Shown one piece after another: positions 1 through 7,830 of a stretch of DNA of 64,000 nucleotides. The position numbers and the translations under genes are program-made. The DNA is from Pseudomonas viridiflava. GTDB taxonomy: Bacteria > Pseudomonadota > Gammaproteobacteria > Pseudomonadales > Pseudomonadaceae. How positions within the stretch are numbered: the stretch's first letter is position 1; each line of letters begins with the position of its first letter. The stretch covers positions 310,001 to 374,000 of the forward strand of contig NZ_UTBZ01000140.1 in NCBI RefSeq assembly GCF_900580865.1. Reading direction: 5' to 3'. The notes under the pieces were generated by a model that saw only the letters and a program-made list of their open reading frames with translations, made no database searches and had not been told where the DNA came from.

Positions 1-478
1 AGTCCAGTTGTTCTTCGGTAGCACCGAGGTTGTCGAACAGGTCGAAGATCTGGTCCAGAACCCAGTCCGGACGCGCGCCTGGACGGTCAACCTTGTTGAT
101 TACCACGATTGGACGCAGGCCGGCTTCGAAAGCCTTCTTGGTCACGAAACGGGTTTGCGGCATAGGGCCGTCTTGAGCGTCAACCAGCAGCAGAACGGAG
201 TCAACCATCGACATTACGCGTTCAACTTCGCCGCCGAAGTCGGCGTGGCCCGGGGTGTCCACGATGTTGATGTGGTAGCCGTTCCAGTTGATGGCGGTGT
301 TTTTCGCCAGAATGGTAATACCGCGCTCTTTTTCCTGGTCGTTGGAGTCCATCACGCGCTCGTCGTTGAGCTCGTTGCGCTCCAGAGTGCCGGATTGACG
401 CAGGAGTTTGTCTACCAGAGTGGTTTTACCATGGTCAACGTGGGCGATGATGGCGATGTTGCGTAGATTTTCGATCAC
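1..478 (-). CDS. typA: Ribosome-associated GTPase TypA/BipA, N-terminal part (runs off the left edge)
   Basis: TypA/BipA is a translational GTPase of the EF-G family that acts on the ribosome during stress and cold growth. Reading from a GTG start at 478, the first 159 residues contain the whole core of the G domain: the P-loop AHVDHGKTTL, the switch region ending in ERGITI, the G3 motif DTPGHADF and the G4 motif NKVD. The rest of the roughly 600-residue protein lies outside the window. GTG is chosen because the protein then begins with the family-typical IENLRNIAIIAHVDHGK and there is no in-frame ATG just upstream. It is transcribed away from thiI with 139 bases between them. Confidence 0.96.
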   Translation of the reverse strand, partial: MIENLRNIAIIAHVDHGKTTLVDKLLRQSGTLERNELNDERVMDSNDQEKERGITILAKNTAINWNGYHINIVDTPGHADFGGEVERVMSMVDSVLLLVDAQDGPMPQTRFVTKKAFEAGLRPIVVINKVDRPGARPDWVLDQIFDLFDNLGATEEQLD

Positions 479-617
479 TTGTGTATCTCGATCAGAGGAT
501 TCGGTTTGCTGACAAGTCTTGGCAGCGATTAGCAGTAGTGTCCGGCATGGCCGTTACAGCTTGACGGCGGTGTCGGGGGGCCGGTGACGCAGGCCACAGG
601 CAAACAGCCCCGGGCAC

Positions 618-2072
618 TTAGCTCGGTCGATAAACGCGCACATTGGCATGCCCCTCACTGAGCAAATGGTGAGCATGCAGGCGACTCATCACGCCTTTGT
701 CGCAATACAGCAGGTACTGGCGAGTCGGATCCAGCTCCTTGAAACGAGCGTTCACTGCGTAGAACGGCATCGTCTGTACTTCTACGCCAGCGAGTTCCAG
801 CGGCTCATCCTCGGCGGCATCCGGGTGACGGATGTCGATCACGATCTGGCCGGCCAGTGCTTCGCTGACTTCTTCAATCTGTACGTCCTGGCCCAATTCG
901 TCGATCACCCGATCGATCGGCACCAGTTTGGCGTTTTCGAGCGCACGCTCGAGGACCGCCATGTCGAATTCTTTCTCTTCATGCTCAACGCGACCGCGTT
1001 TGGCGGCAGTCTTCGGATTGACCGAAATGACTCCGCAGTATTCCGGCATGTGCCGGGCGAAATCGGCGGTGCCAATCTCGTTGGCCGTGTCGATGATGTC
1101 CTGCTTGTGCGCCACGATCAGCGGACGCAGGACCAGCTTATCGGTCACGCAGTCGATTACCGACAGGTTCGGCAGTGTCTGGCTCGAAACCTGGGAGATC
1201 GCCTCGCCGGTGACCAGCGCCTCGATGTGCAGACGGTCGGCGATGTTGGAAGCCGCGCGCAACATCATACGCTTCAATACGACGCCCATATGACTGTTAT
1301 CGACTTTGCCGAGAATTTCGCCCAAGACTTCTTCGAACGGAACACTGACAAATAGCACGCGTTGCGAGCTGCCGTACTTCTTCCAGATGAAATGCGCGAC
1401 TTCCATCACGCCCAATTCGTGGGCACGCCCGCCCAGATTGAAGAAGCAGAAGTGCGTCATCAGGCCGCGACGAATGATCTGGTAGGCCGCAACGGTCGAA
1501 TCAAAGCCGCCGGACATCAATACCAGCGTCTGCTCAAGAGCACCGAGCGGGTAGCCGCCGATGCCGTTGTGCTGGCTGTGAATGACGAACAACCGTTTGT
1601 CGCGAACTTCGATGCGAACTTCGATTTCCGGCGCTTTCAGGTCGATACCGGCGGCACCGCACTCACGGCGCAGCTTGCTGCCGACGTATTTTTCGACGTC
1701 CATCGAGCTGAAGGTGTGCTTGCCGGCACGCTTGCAGCGCACCGAAAAAATCTTCCCGGCCAGCGCATCGCCGTAGTGCTGTTTGCACTTCTCGGTGATG
1801 TCGTCGAAGTCGCCCAGCGGGTACTCGTCGATCTGCAGAAAGTGCGCGATGCCCGGCATGCAGGTCAGGCGCTCACCCATCTCTTTCAAGGCTTTGGCGT
1901 CGGTAACGCGGGTTTCCAGCTCGAGATTGTCCCACACACCGTTCACCACCACGGCCGGGTCCAGGTCACGGAGCACGGTGCGGATGTTCTTGGCCAACTG
2001 GCGGATGAACTTCGTCCGGACAGGTCGGCTTTTGATGGTGATCTCGGGGAAGACTTTTACGATTAGTTTCAT
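618..2072 (-). CDS. thiI: tRNA 4-thiouridine synthetase / thiazole sulfur-transfer protein ThiI
   Basis: ThiI adenylates U8 of tRNAs and passes persulfide sulfur to it, giving 4-thiouridine; the same sulfur relay can feed thiamine thiazole synthesis. The 484-residue product has the expected order: an N-terminal ferredoxin-like/THUMP region (about 1-165), a PP-loop ATPase with LVLMSGGFDST near residue 185, and a C-terminal rhodanese domain whose loop YCDKGVMS supplies the persulfide cysteine at about residue 457. The start is placed at the ATG at 2072, giving MKLIVKVFPEITIKS, the usual N-terminus; an open frame continues 21 codons upstream but matches nothing in the family. It diverges from glnA across a 330-base regulatory region. 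Confidence 0.96.
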   Translation of the reverse strand: MKLIVKVFPEITIKSRPVRTKFIRQLAKNIRTVLRDLDPAVVVNGVWDNLELETRVTDAKALKEMGERLTCMPGIAHFLQIDEYPLGDFDDITEKCKQHYGDALAGKIFSVRCKRAGKHTFSSMDVEKYVGSKLRRECGAAGIDLKAPEIEVRIEVRDKRLFVIHSQHNGIGGYPLGALEQTLVLMSGGFDSTVAAYQIIRRGLMTHFCFFNLGGRAHELGVMEVAHFIWKKYGSSQRVLFVSVPFEEVLGEILGKVDNSHMGVVLKRMMLRAASNIADRLHIEALVTGEAISQVSSQTLPNLSVIDCVTDKLVLRPLIVAHKQDIIDTANEIGTADFARHMPEYCGVISVNPKTAAKRGRVEHEEKEFDMAVLERALENAKLVPIDRVIDELGQDVQIEEVSEALAGQIVIDIRHPDAAEDEPLELAGVEVQTMPFYAVNARFKELDPTRQYLLYCDKGVMSRLHAHHLLSEGHANVRVYRPS

Positions 2073-2168
2073 GAAAACAGCGCGCGAACGGCCAGCCGAA
2101 AAAGGGGGGCGCGGATTATAGCGGAAATTGCTCAAGGTTTAACCAGTTAATGTGCAGAAGGTTTTGCA

Positions 2169-2185
2169 TGCACCAAAACGGGTCA
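2169..2185 (+). promoter_or_regulatory. Probable NtrC-binding enhancer upstream of glnA
   Basis: TGCACCAAAACGGGTCA has a perfect left half (TGCACCA) of the enteric NtrC consensus TGCACYA-N3-TGGTGCA and four of seven matches in the right half. It is centred about 137 bases before the start expected from the sigma-54 promoter at 2289-2304, a normal distance for NtrC enhancers. A second TGCACC half-site lies at 2240-2245. Inference from sequence only. Confidence 0.5.
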
Positions 2186-2288
2186 TTTTCGATTTGTGAC
2201 GCTACATTAGAGGGCGAGATTTTCCGCATTCAGGCGCTTTGCACCTTTATAAGCGTGAATATGGGGCAAAAAACCCATGCTGGGGCAC

Positions 2289-2304
2289 TGGCATGCAATT
2301 TGCT
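2289..2304 (+). promoter_or_regulatory. Sigma-54 promoter of glnA
   Basis: TGGCATGCAATTTGCT fits the RpoN consensus TGGCAY-N5-TTGCW exactly, with GG at 2290-2291 and GC at 2302-2303 in the correct spacing. Transcription would begin near 2314, leaving a leader of about 88 bases before glnA. Together with the NtrC-type sites and the ntrBC genes downstream this gives the usual nitrogen-limitation control of glutamine synthetase. Confidence 0.85.
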
Positions 2305-2401
2305 CCCTTGTGAGGCAGGTTGCCTTGGCAGAGTATTCGCGCCGGCATCACCCAAATTCTAGGGCATCCACTACTCAAGCCCGAAGCCACCCGGAGGACA
2401 T

Positions 2402-3808
2402 ATGTCGAAGACGGTTCAACTCATCAAAGATCATGACGTCAAGTGGATTGATCTGCGCTTCACGGACACCAAAGGCACTCAGCACCACGTGACCATGCCG
2501 GCTCGCGATGCTTTGGACGAAGACTTCTTCGAAGTCGGCAAAATGTTCGACGGTTCCTCCATCGCTGGCTGGAAAGGCATCGAAGCCTCCGACATGATCC
2601 TGATGCCGGTTGACGAAACTGCCGTTCTCGACCCGTTCACCGAAGACGCCACCCTGATCCTGGTGTGCGACATCATCGAACCTTCGAGCATGCAAGGCTA
2701 CGACCGCGACCCACGTGCGATCGCCAAGCGTGCCGAAGAACACCTGAAAGCCACCGGTATCGGTGACACTGTGTTCGCCGGTCCAGAGCCTGAGTTCTTC
2801 ATCTTTGACTCGGTAAAATTCAAGTCGGACATCTCCGGCTCGATGTTCAAGATCTACTCCGAGCAAGGTTCGTGGATGTCCGACCAGGACATCGAAGGCG
2901 GCAACAAAGGTCACCGTCCAGGCGTCAAAGGTGGCTATTTCCCGGTTCCGCCGTTCGACCACGATCACGAAATCCGTACCTCCATGTGCAACGCACTGGA
3001 AGAAATGGGCCTGACCGTCGAAGTTCACCACCACGAAGTGGCAACTGCCGGCCAGAACGAAATCGGCGTCAAGTTCAACACCCTGGTGAAGAAAGCCGAC
3101 GAAACCCAAACCCTGAAGTACGTTGTGCACAACGTTGCTGACGCTTACGGCCGCACCGCGACCTTCATGCCGAAGCCACTGTACGGCGACAACGGTTCGG
3201 GCATGCACGTCCACATGTCGATCTGGAAAGACGGCAAGAACACCTTCGCAGGTGAAGGCTATGCCGGCCTGTCCGATACCGCTCTGTACTTCATCGGCGG
3301 CATCATCAAGCACGGTAAGGCCCTGAACGGCTTCACCAACCCGGCGACCAACTCCTACAAGCGTCTGGTACCAGGCTTCGAAGCTCCAGTGATGCTGGCC
3401 TACTCGGCTCGCAACCGTTCCGCTTCGATCCGTATTCCTTACGTGTCGAGCCCGAAAGCCCGCCGTATCGAAGCACGCTTCCCGGATCCGGCTGCCAACC
3501 CGTACCTGGCCTTCGCAGCACTGCTGATGGCCGGTCTGGACGGTATCCAGAACAAGATCCACCCAGGCGACGCTGCTGACAAAAACCTGTACGACCTGCC
3601 GCCTGAAGAGGCGAAAGAGATCCCGCAAGTTTGCGGCAGCCTGAAAGAAGCCCTGGAAGAGCTGGACAAGGGCCGCGCGTTCCTGACCAAGGGCGGCGTG
3701 TTCTCCGACGACTTCATCGACGCTTACATTGCGCTGAAATCGGAAGAAGAAATCAAGGTTCGCACCTTCGTACACCCACTGGAATATGAGCTGTACTACA
3801 GCTGCTGA
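2402..3808 (+). CDS. glnA: Glutamine synthetase, type I (GlnA)
   Basis: GlnA makes glutamine from glutamate, ammonium and ATP and is the main entry of nitrogen into metabolism; it works as a cytoplasmic dodecamer. The 468-residue length is that of the GSI-beta class. Visible signatures are MFDGSSIAGWKG (Asp50 loop region), PEPEFFIFD, the NGSGMHVHMS metal/ATP region and NRSASIRIP. The adenylylation tyrosine of the NLYDLPPEE motif is exactly residue 397, so activity should be controlled by GlnE adenylylation. A GGAGGA ribosome-binding site sits six bases before the ATG. Expression is probably driven by the sigma-54 promoter at 2289-2304 under NtrC. A strong terminator follows at once. Confidence 0.98.
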   Translation: MSKTVQLIKDHDVKWIDLRFTDTKGTQHHVTMPARDALDEDFFEVGKMFDGSSIAGWKGIEASDMILMPVDETAVLDPFTEDATLILVCDIIEPSSMQGYDRDPRAIAKRAEEHLKATGIGDTVFAGPEPEFFIFDSVKFKSDISGSMFKIYSEQGSWMSDQDIEGGNKGHRPGVKGGYFPVPPFDHDHEIRTSMCNALEEMGLTVEVHHHEVATAGQNEIGVKFNTLVKKADETQTLKYVVHNVADAYGRTATFMPKPLYGDNGSGMHVHMSIWKDGKNTFAGEGYAGLSDTALYFIGGIIKHGKALNGFTNPATNSYKRLVPGFEAPVMLAYSARNRSASIRIPYVSSPKARRIEARFPDPAANPYLAFAALLMAGLDGIQNKIHPGDAADKNLYDLPPEEAKEIPQVCGSLKEALEELDKGRAFLTKGGVFSDDFIDAYIALKSEEEIKVRTFVHPLEYELYYSC

Positions 3809-3843
3809 TCCGGTAGCGCCGCACTACGTGGCGTGAGTGAAAG

Positions 3844-3868
3844 AGGCCTCCTTCGGGAGGCCTTTTTT
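3844..3868 (+). terminator. Rho-independent terminator of glnA
   Basis: A perfect 8-bp stem AGGCCTCC / GGAGGCCT closes a TTCG tetraloop and runs straight into a T tract, 35 bases after the glnA stop. Confidence 0.92.
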
Positions 3869-3937
3869 GTGCGCGCGCATCCATGGATAATCCGCCGCCT
3901 CAGCGCCCGTTACCGGCGCCTTGACGAAGGGATTCGC

Positions 3938-5281
3938 ATGAAGTGGTTATGGGCCATCGCCCTGACGGCCGGCCTCGCCTGCCAAACGGCCGGAGCGGCA
4001 GCGTTCTATGAAAACAAAACCCTGGCACATCCGCTGATCGAGGGTTTGCAGGAAAGCTCGGCGACGCTGGCGTTCATCAAGGAGGCGGGGGGCGTCAAAG
4101 GTTATTACTGCATTTGCAACATGCCCAATGCTGAACCTCATTTGCTCGACGATTTCGGCCAGGCGACCATCGAATCGGTTTTCCTCATGTCGCTCGACAG
4201 TGAGGATCCGACCCGCTTTGTGCTGTTCCGGCAGAACGAGCAATACCGAATCTACGCCTACAAGTACAACGACAACGATCACCTCTACAGCCGCGTCACG
4301 CGTCTGCAGGCAGCGCTGGATCGCATCACCGCACGCCAGAAACACCTCGATGCCCTGACCATCAAGAAAGCCCTGAGCCGAAACACCCCGCTGAACTATC
4401 GCTTCGACTATGAAGAGTCCGGCGTACCGGAGTTCGACCAACTCGATTTCAGCCAAGGGACACTGGTGAGCTATTACGGCCAGTACTACGACCCCCTGAG
4501 CAATCCCACACCGGACGACGAACCGTACTTCTACAAGAAAACCTATCAGGAAAGAGACGGTCGGTTTCTCACCGTTACCTTCTGGCGTTGGCTCGATGGC
4601 ACCCTCGTCGAGGGTAACCGCACGCTTTACAACTATCAGGTCAGACGTATTGCCTGGGAAACCGATCCGCTGAAATTCACCGGCAGCGAGGATGGCCAAT
4701 CGGTGTCTTATGACTCCGGATCAATCTCGGCCAAAGGTGCCTACAAGCAGGGCGTACGTATCGGCCCGTGGTCTGTTTCCAAAGACGAGAAATATTCGGA
4801 GTCCGGTTACTTTGCAGAGGGTAAACGGGAGGGGCGATGGAGCATCTATCAGGACGGGCAGATGCTGGACGGCGAGTACCACAATGATTTGCGCGAAGGC
4901 CGCTGGCAGCTTTCCAATTACGACGAGATGGAATGGGTCGCCACCGGATTCCAGACCTATGTCCATGGTCAACTCAACGGCCCGAGCGAACTGACCATCG
5001 CCGGCAACACCGAACGCGGCAATTATGTCGACGACAAGCGCCACGGCCCATGGGAAACCAAAGCAGGAAACGGCGACTACACGAATGACCTGCAAAGCGG
5101 CCCGTGGACACTCAAGCTTGCCAACGGACACACTCAAACCGTGAACTTCGTCGCCGGCAAAAAAGAAGGCGAGCTGCGCGATTTCGACGCCAATGGTGTG
5201 TTGACCTACATCGAGCATTACAAGGCGGGCGTCCTGTCCGGCAGTCGCGAGAGCGTGCTTGCGGCGGGCACCTCACGATAA
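3938..5281 (+). CDS. Exported MORN-repeat protein of unknown function
   Basis: The product (447 residues from the ATG at 3938) opens with a signal peptide, MKWLWAIALTAGLACQTAGAAA, so it should be exported to the periplasm or envelope. Residues about 25-240 match nothing I recognise. The second half is a run of about seven MORN-type (YwqK-like) repeats with the pattern G-x-Y-x-x-G-x-R-x-G-x-W, for example GPWSVSKDEKYSESGYFAEG, GRWSIYQDGQMLDGEYHNDL and GPWTLKLANG. MORN hairpins usually act as protein- or lipid-binding scaffolds. An upstream extension of 35 codons is open but lacks a signal sequence and overlaps the glnA terminator, so the ATG preceded by GAAGG is preferred. It stands alone between glnA and the DUF4124 pair. 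Confidence 0.8.
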   Translation: MKWLWAIALTAGLACQTAGAAAFYENKTLAHPLIEGLQESSATLAFIKEAGGVKGYYCICNMPNAEPHLLDDFGQATIESVFLMSLDSEDPTRFVLFRQNEQYRIYAYKYNDNDHLYSRVTRLQAALDRITARQKHLDALTIKKALSRNTPLNYRFDYEESGVPEFDQLDFSQGTLVSYYGQYYDPLSNPTPDDEPYFYKKTYQERDGRFLTVTFWRWLDGTLVEGNRTLYNYQVRRIAWETDPLKFTGSEDGQSVSYDSGSISAKGAYKQGVRIGPWSVSKDEKYSESGYFAEGKREGRWSIYQDGQMLDGEYHNDLREGRWQLSNYDEMEWVATGFQTYVHGQLNGPSELTIAGNTERGNYVDDKRHGPWETKAGNGDYTNDLQSGPWTLKLANGHTQTVNFVAGKKEGELRDFDANGVLTYIEHYKAGVLSGSRESVLAAGTSR

Positions 5282-5380
5282 AGCCGGAGCCATTTGTGTG
5301 AGCTGATGTTGAGGCGGTTGGGCTTACCGCCGCCTCTGGCCTATGCTGCAAGCCAATCTCACTGTTGATCGGTTGCATCC

Positions 5381-5893
5381 ATGGGTCGTGGTTTTCTATT
5401 CCTCCTGCTGGTGATCGCCCTCCCCGTCACTGCGCAGATCTACAAGTACACCGACGCCAACGGCCACACGGTGTACAGCGATCACTCGCCGGACGGCGTG
5501 CAAGCGCAACCGGTGGAATTGCCGCCGCTCAATCGGGTCGAGCCTCAGGCACCCAGCGCACCACCGACGCCCGAAACCGACAACCGTGAACCTGCGCGCA
5601 ACGCCTACGACATTCTTGAACTCGCCGGCCTGCCCACCGAGGAAGCGCTGCGCGCCAACAACGGCACCTTCACCGTCAACGTGTTGATCAAGCCGCGCCT
5701 GCAAGCGCCGCATCAATTAAGGCTGGTATTGGACGACGAACCCTACGGCCAGCCGAGCAACGTGCCGATCCTGCAACTGGTGAACGTCGATCGCGGCGAA
5801 CACCGACTCGCGGTGCAAGTGATCGACGGGCAGACGATCATCCAGCAAAGCCCGTCAGTCGCCCTCAGTGTGCAGCGGGTGCACAAGCCATGA
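5381..5893 (+). CDS. DUF4124-domain exported protein (first of a pair)
   Basis: 170 residues with an N-terminal signal peptide (FLFLLLVIALPVTAQ) followed directly by the DUF4124 signature IYKYTDANGHTVYSDHSPDG. The remainder is a proline-rich linker (about 45-75) and a beta-rich domain ending in repeated hydrophobic strands such as VLIKPRLQ and LQLVNVDRGEH. The function of DUF4124 proteins is not known; they are common small envelope proteins in pseudomonads. Its stop overlaps the start of the next DUF4124 gene (ATGA), so the two are translationally coupled. Confidence 0.85.
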   Translation: MGRGFLFLLLVIALPVTAQIYKYTDANGHTVYSDHSPDGVQAQPVELPPLNRVEPQAPSAPPTPETDNREPARNAYDILELAGLPTEEALRANNGTFTVNVLIKPRLQAPHQLRLVLDDEPYGQPSNVPILQLVNVDRGEHRLAVQVIDGQTIIQQSPSVALSVQRVHKP

Positions 5894-6513
5894 TCCGCGC
5901 AAGTTTGTTCGTCGTGTTGGCGTTGATGACGCTGCAAGCCTCAGCAGAGGTCTTCACCTATACCGATGCTCAGGGCAATCGCGTCTACACCGACCAGCCA
6001 CGCGGCAATGCCAAGCGTGTGCCTATCGCCACCAGCAATCGCATGTCGGCCAACCCAACTGCTGCCGCGCCGATCACCACGGCGAAGAAAACCCCGGAAC
6101 AACCGCCATTCCACTACGACATGCTGCGCATTCTGGTACCCGAACCCGATGCCACGATTCGCAGCAGCGCCGGCGAAGTCATCGTCAGCGTCACCAGCGA
6201 ACCGGGCCTGCAAAAAGGGCATCGTTATCGGTTGCTGCTGGATGGTCAGGCCACTGGCGAGCCCGGCCTGACGCCAGTCTTCCCGCTGAGCAATATTGAT
6301 CGTGGTAGCCACAACCTTTCGGTGGAAATCCTCGACGCCGAAGGGCGGACGGTCGAGCGTACCGCTAACCAACCCTTCCACATGCTGCGCATCTCTCTCG
6401 CACAGAAACGCCAGGTCAAACCGTGCGTTGCCGACGATTACGGGGTTCGCCCGGAATGTCCGCTCAAAGACAAACCCGAAGAGCCGAAAAACCCCTTCCT
6501 GCGTTTCTTCTAA
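5890..6513 (+). CDS. DUF4124-domain exported protein (second of a pair)
   Basis: 207 residues: signal peptide to about residue 19 (ASAE), then the DUF4124 motif VFTYTDAQGNRVYTDQPRGN, a basic linker, and a domain paralogous to the C-terminal part of the preceding protein. The shared pattern is the segment FPLSNIDRGSHNLSVEILD against LQLVNVDRGEHRLAVQVID in its neighbour, which shows a tandem duplication of the whole gene. The start overlaps the upstream stop by four bases. The stop lies 16 bases before the NtrC-type site of ntrB. Confidence 0.85.
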   Translation: MIRASLFVVLALMTLQASAEVFTYTDAQGNRVYTDQPRGNAKRVPIATSNRMSANPTAAAPITTAKKTPEQPPFHYDMLRILVPEPDATIRSSAGEVIVSVTSEPGLQKGHRYRLLLDGQATGEPGLTPVFPLSNIDRGSHNLSVEILDAEGRTVERTANQPFHMLRISLAQKRQVKPCVADDYGVRPECPLKDKPEEPKNPFLRFF

Positions 6514-6528
6514 CGCCATTCAGCTTTG

Positions 6529-6545
6529 CGCACTATATTGGTGCA
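6529..6545 (+). promoter_or_regulatory. NtrC-binding site upstream of ntrB
   Basis: CGCACTATATTGGTGCA matches 13 of the 14 specified bases of TGCACYA-N3-TGGTGCA, much better than the site in front of glnA. In enteric bacteria a similar site at glnL lets NtrC-P limit its own operon; the same autoregulation is inferred here. A further TGCACC half-site follows at about 6551. Confidence 0.75.
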
Positions 6546-6744
6546 ACAGGCTGCACCGTACTCACATTCCAACCCATTTTGGTTCGAAACTTCCCGTTCG
6601 AGCTGGCACCCTGCCACTCAAACGAGCGTCAAACGCCTGTTTCACGGGTTGAGCGCTTCTTTTCAGAGCCTTGGTTTGGTTTTTGCATTTTCCGTTCACC
6701 GACGCTTGTTATTTGCGCACGCTCCGCCCCCAAAAGAGGCTCCG

Positions 6745-7830
6745 ATGACTATTAGCGACGCAATCCACCGTTTGCTGCTCGACAACCTGACCACCGCCAC
6801 CATCCTGCTCGACGCCGAATTGCGCCTCGAGTACATGAACCCGGCGGCGGAGATGCTGCTCGCCATCAGCGGGCAGCGTAGCCATGGGCAATTCATCAGC
6901 GAGCTGTTCACCGAATCCACCGAGGCGCTCAATTCCCTGCGCCAGGCCGTAGAACAGGCGCACCCGTTCACCAAACGCGAAGCGATGCTCACGGCTCTCA
7001 CCGGCCAGACCTTGACCGTGGATTACGCGGTGACGCCGATCCTGAGCAACGGCGCCACGATGTTGCTGCTGGAAGTCCACCCGCGTGACCGCCTGCTGCG
7101 GATCACCAAGGAAGAGGCGCAACTGTCCAAGCAGGAAACCAGCAAGATGCTGGTACGTGGCCTCGCCCACGAGATCAAGAATCCCCTCGGCGGCATCCGC
7201 GGCGCCGCGCAATTGCTGGCCCGCGAGCTGCCGGAAGACAGCCTGCGCGATTACACCAACGTGATCATTGAAGAGGCCGACCGCCTGCGCAATCTGGTCG
7301 ACCGCATGCTCGGCTCGAACAAACTGCCATCGCTGGCCATGTGCAACGTCCACGAAGTTCTGGAGCGCGTCTGCCAACTGGTCGAAGCCGAAAGCCAGGG
7401 CTGCATCACCTTGGTGCGCGATTACGATCCAAGCATTCCCGACGTCTTGATCGACCGCGAGCAAATGATTCAGGCCGTATTGAACATCGTGCGCAACGCG
7501 ATGCAAGCGATCAGCAGCCAGAACGAGCTGCGCCTGGGCCGCATCAGCCTGCGCACCCGGACCATGCGTCAGTTCACCATTGGCCACGTTCGTCATCGCC
7601 TGGTGACCAAGATCGAAATCATCGACAACGGCCCGGGGATCCCGGCGGAACTTCAGGAAACCATTTTCTTTCCGATGGTCAGCGGTCGTCCGGACGGTAC
7701 CGGACTCGGCCTGGCCATTACCCAGAACATCATCAGCCAGCACCAGGGCCTGATCGAGTGTGACAGCCATCCAGGCCACACCACCTTCTCGATCTTTCTG
7801 CCACTGGAACAAGGAGCCACATCGACATGA
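6745..7830 (+). CDS. glnL: Nitrogen-regulation sensor histidine kinase/phosphatase NtrB
   Basis: NtrB phosphorylates or dephosphorylates NtrC according to the uridylylation state of PII. The 361-residue cytoplasmic protein has an N-terminal PAS region (about 1-115), an H-box LAHEIKNPLGGIRG with the phospho-accepting His near residue 142, and an HATPase domain with the N-box NIVRNAMQAI and G-boxes DNGPGIP and GTGLGLAI. There is no membrane segment, as expected. The start is taken at the ATG at 6745 behind AGAGG; an open frame runs 73 codons further up through the regulatory region and is not protein-like. It overlaps ntrC by four bases. Confidence 0.95.
   Translation: MTISDAIHRLLLDNLTTATILLDAELRLEYMNPAAEMLLAISGQRSHGQFISELFTESTEALNSLRQAVEQAHPFTKREAMLTALTGQTLTVDYAVTPILSNGATMLLLEVHPRDRLLRITKEEAQLSKQETSKMLVRGLAHEIKNPLGGIRGAAQLLARELPEDSLRDYTNVIIEEADRLRNLVDRMLGSNKLPSLAMCNVHEVLERVCQLVEAESQGCITLVRDYDPSIPDVLIDREQMIQAVLNIVRNAMQAISSQNELRLGRISLRTRTMRQFTIGHVRHRLVTKIEIIDNGPGIPAELQETIFFPMVSGRPDGTGLGLAITQNIISQHQGLIECDSHPGHTTFSIFLPLEQGATST

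Noticed and set aside
2375..3775. Long open frame antisense to glnA
   Set aside because: It is a shadow produced by the strong codon bias of glnA; its translation has no domain features and no ribosome-binding site.
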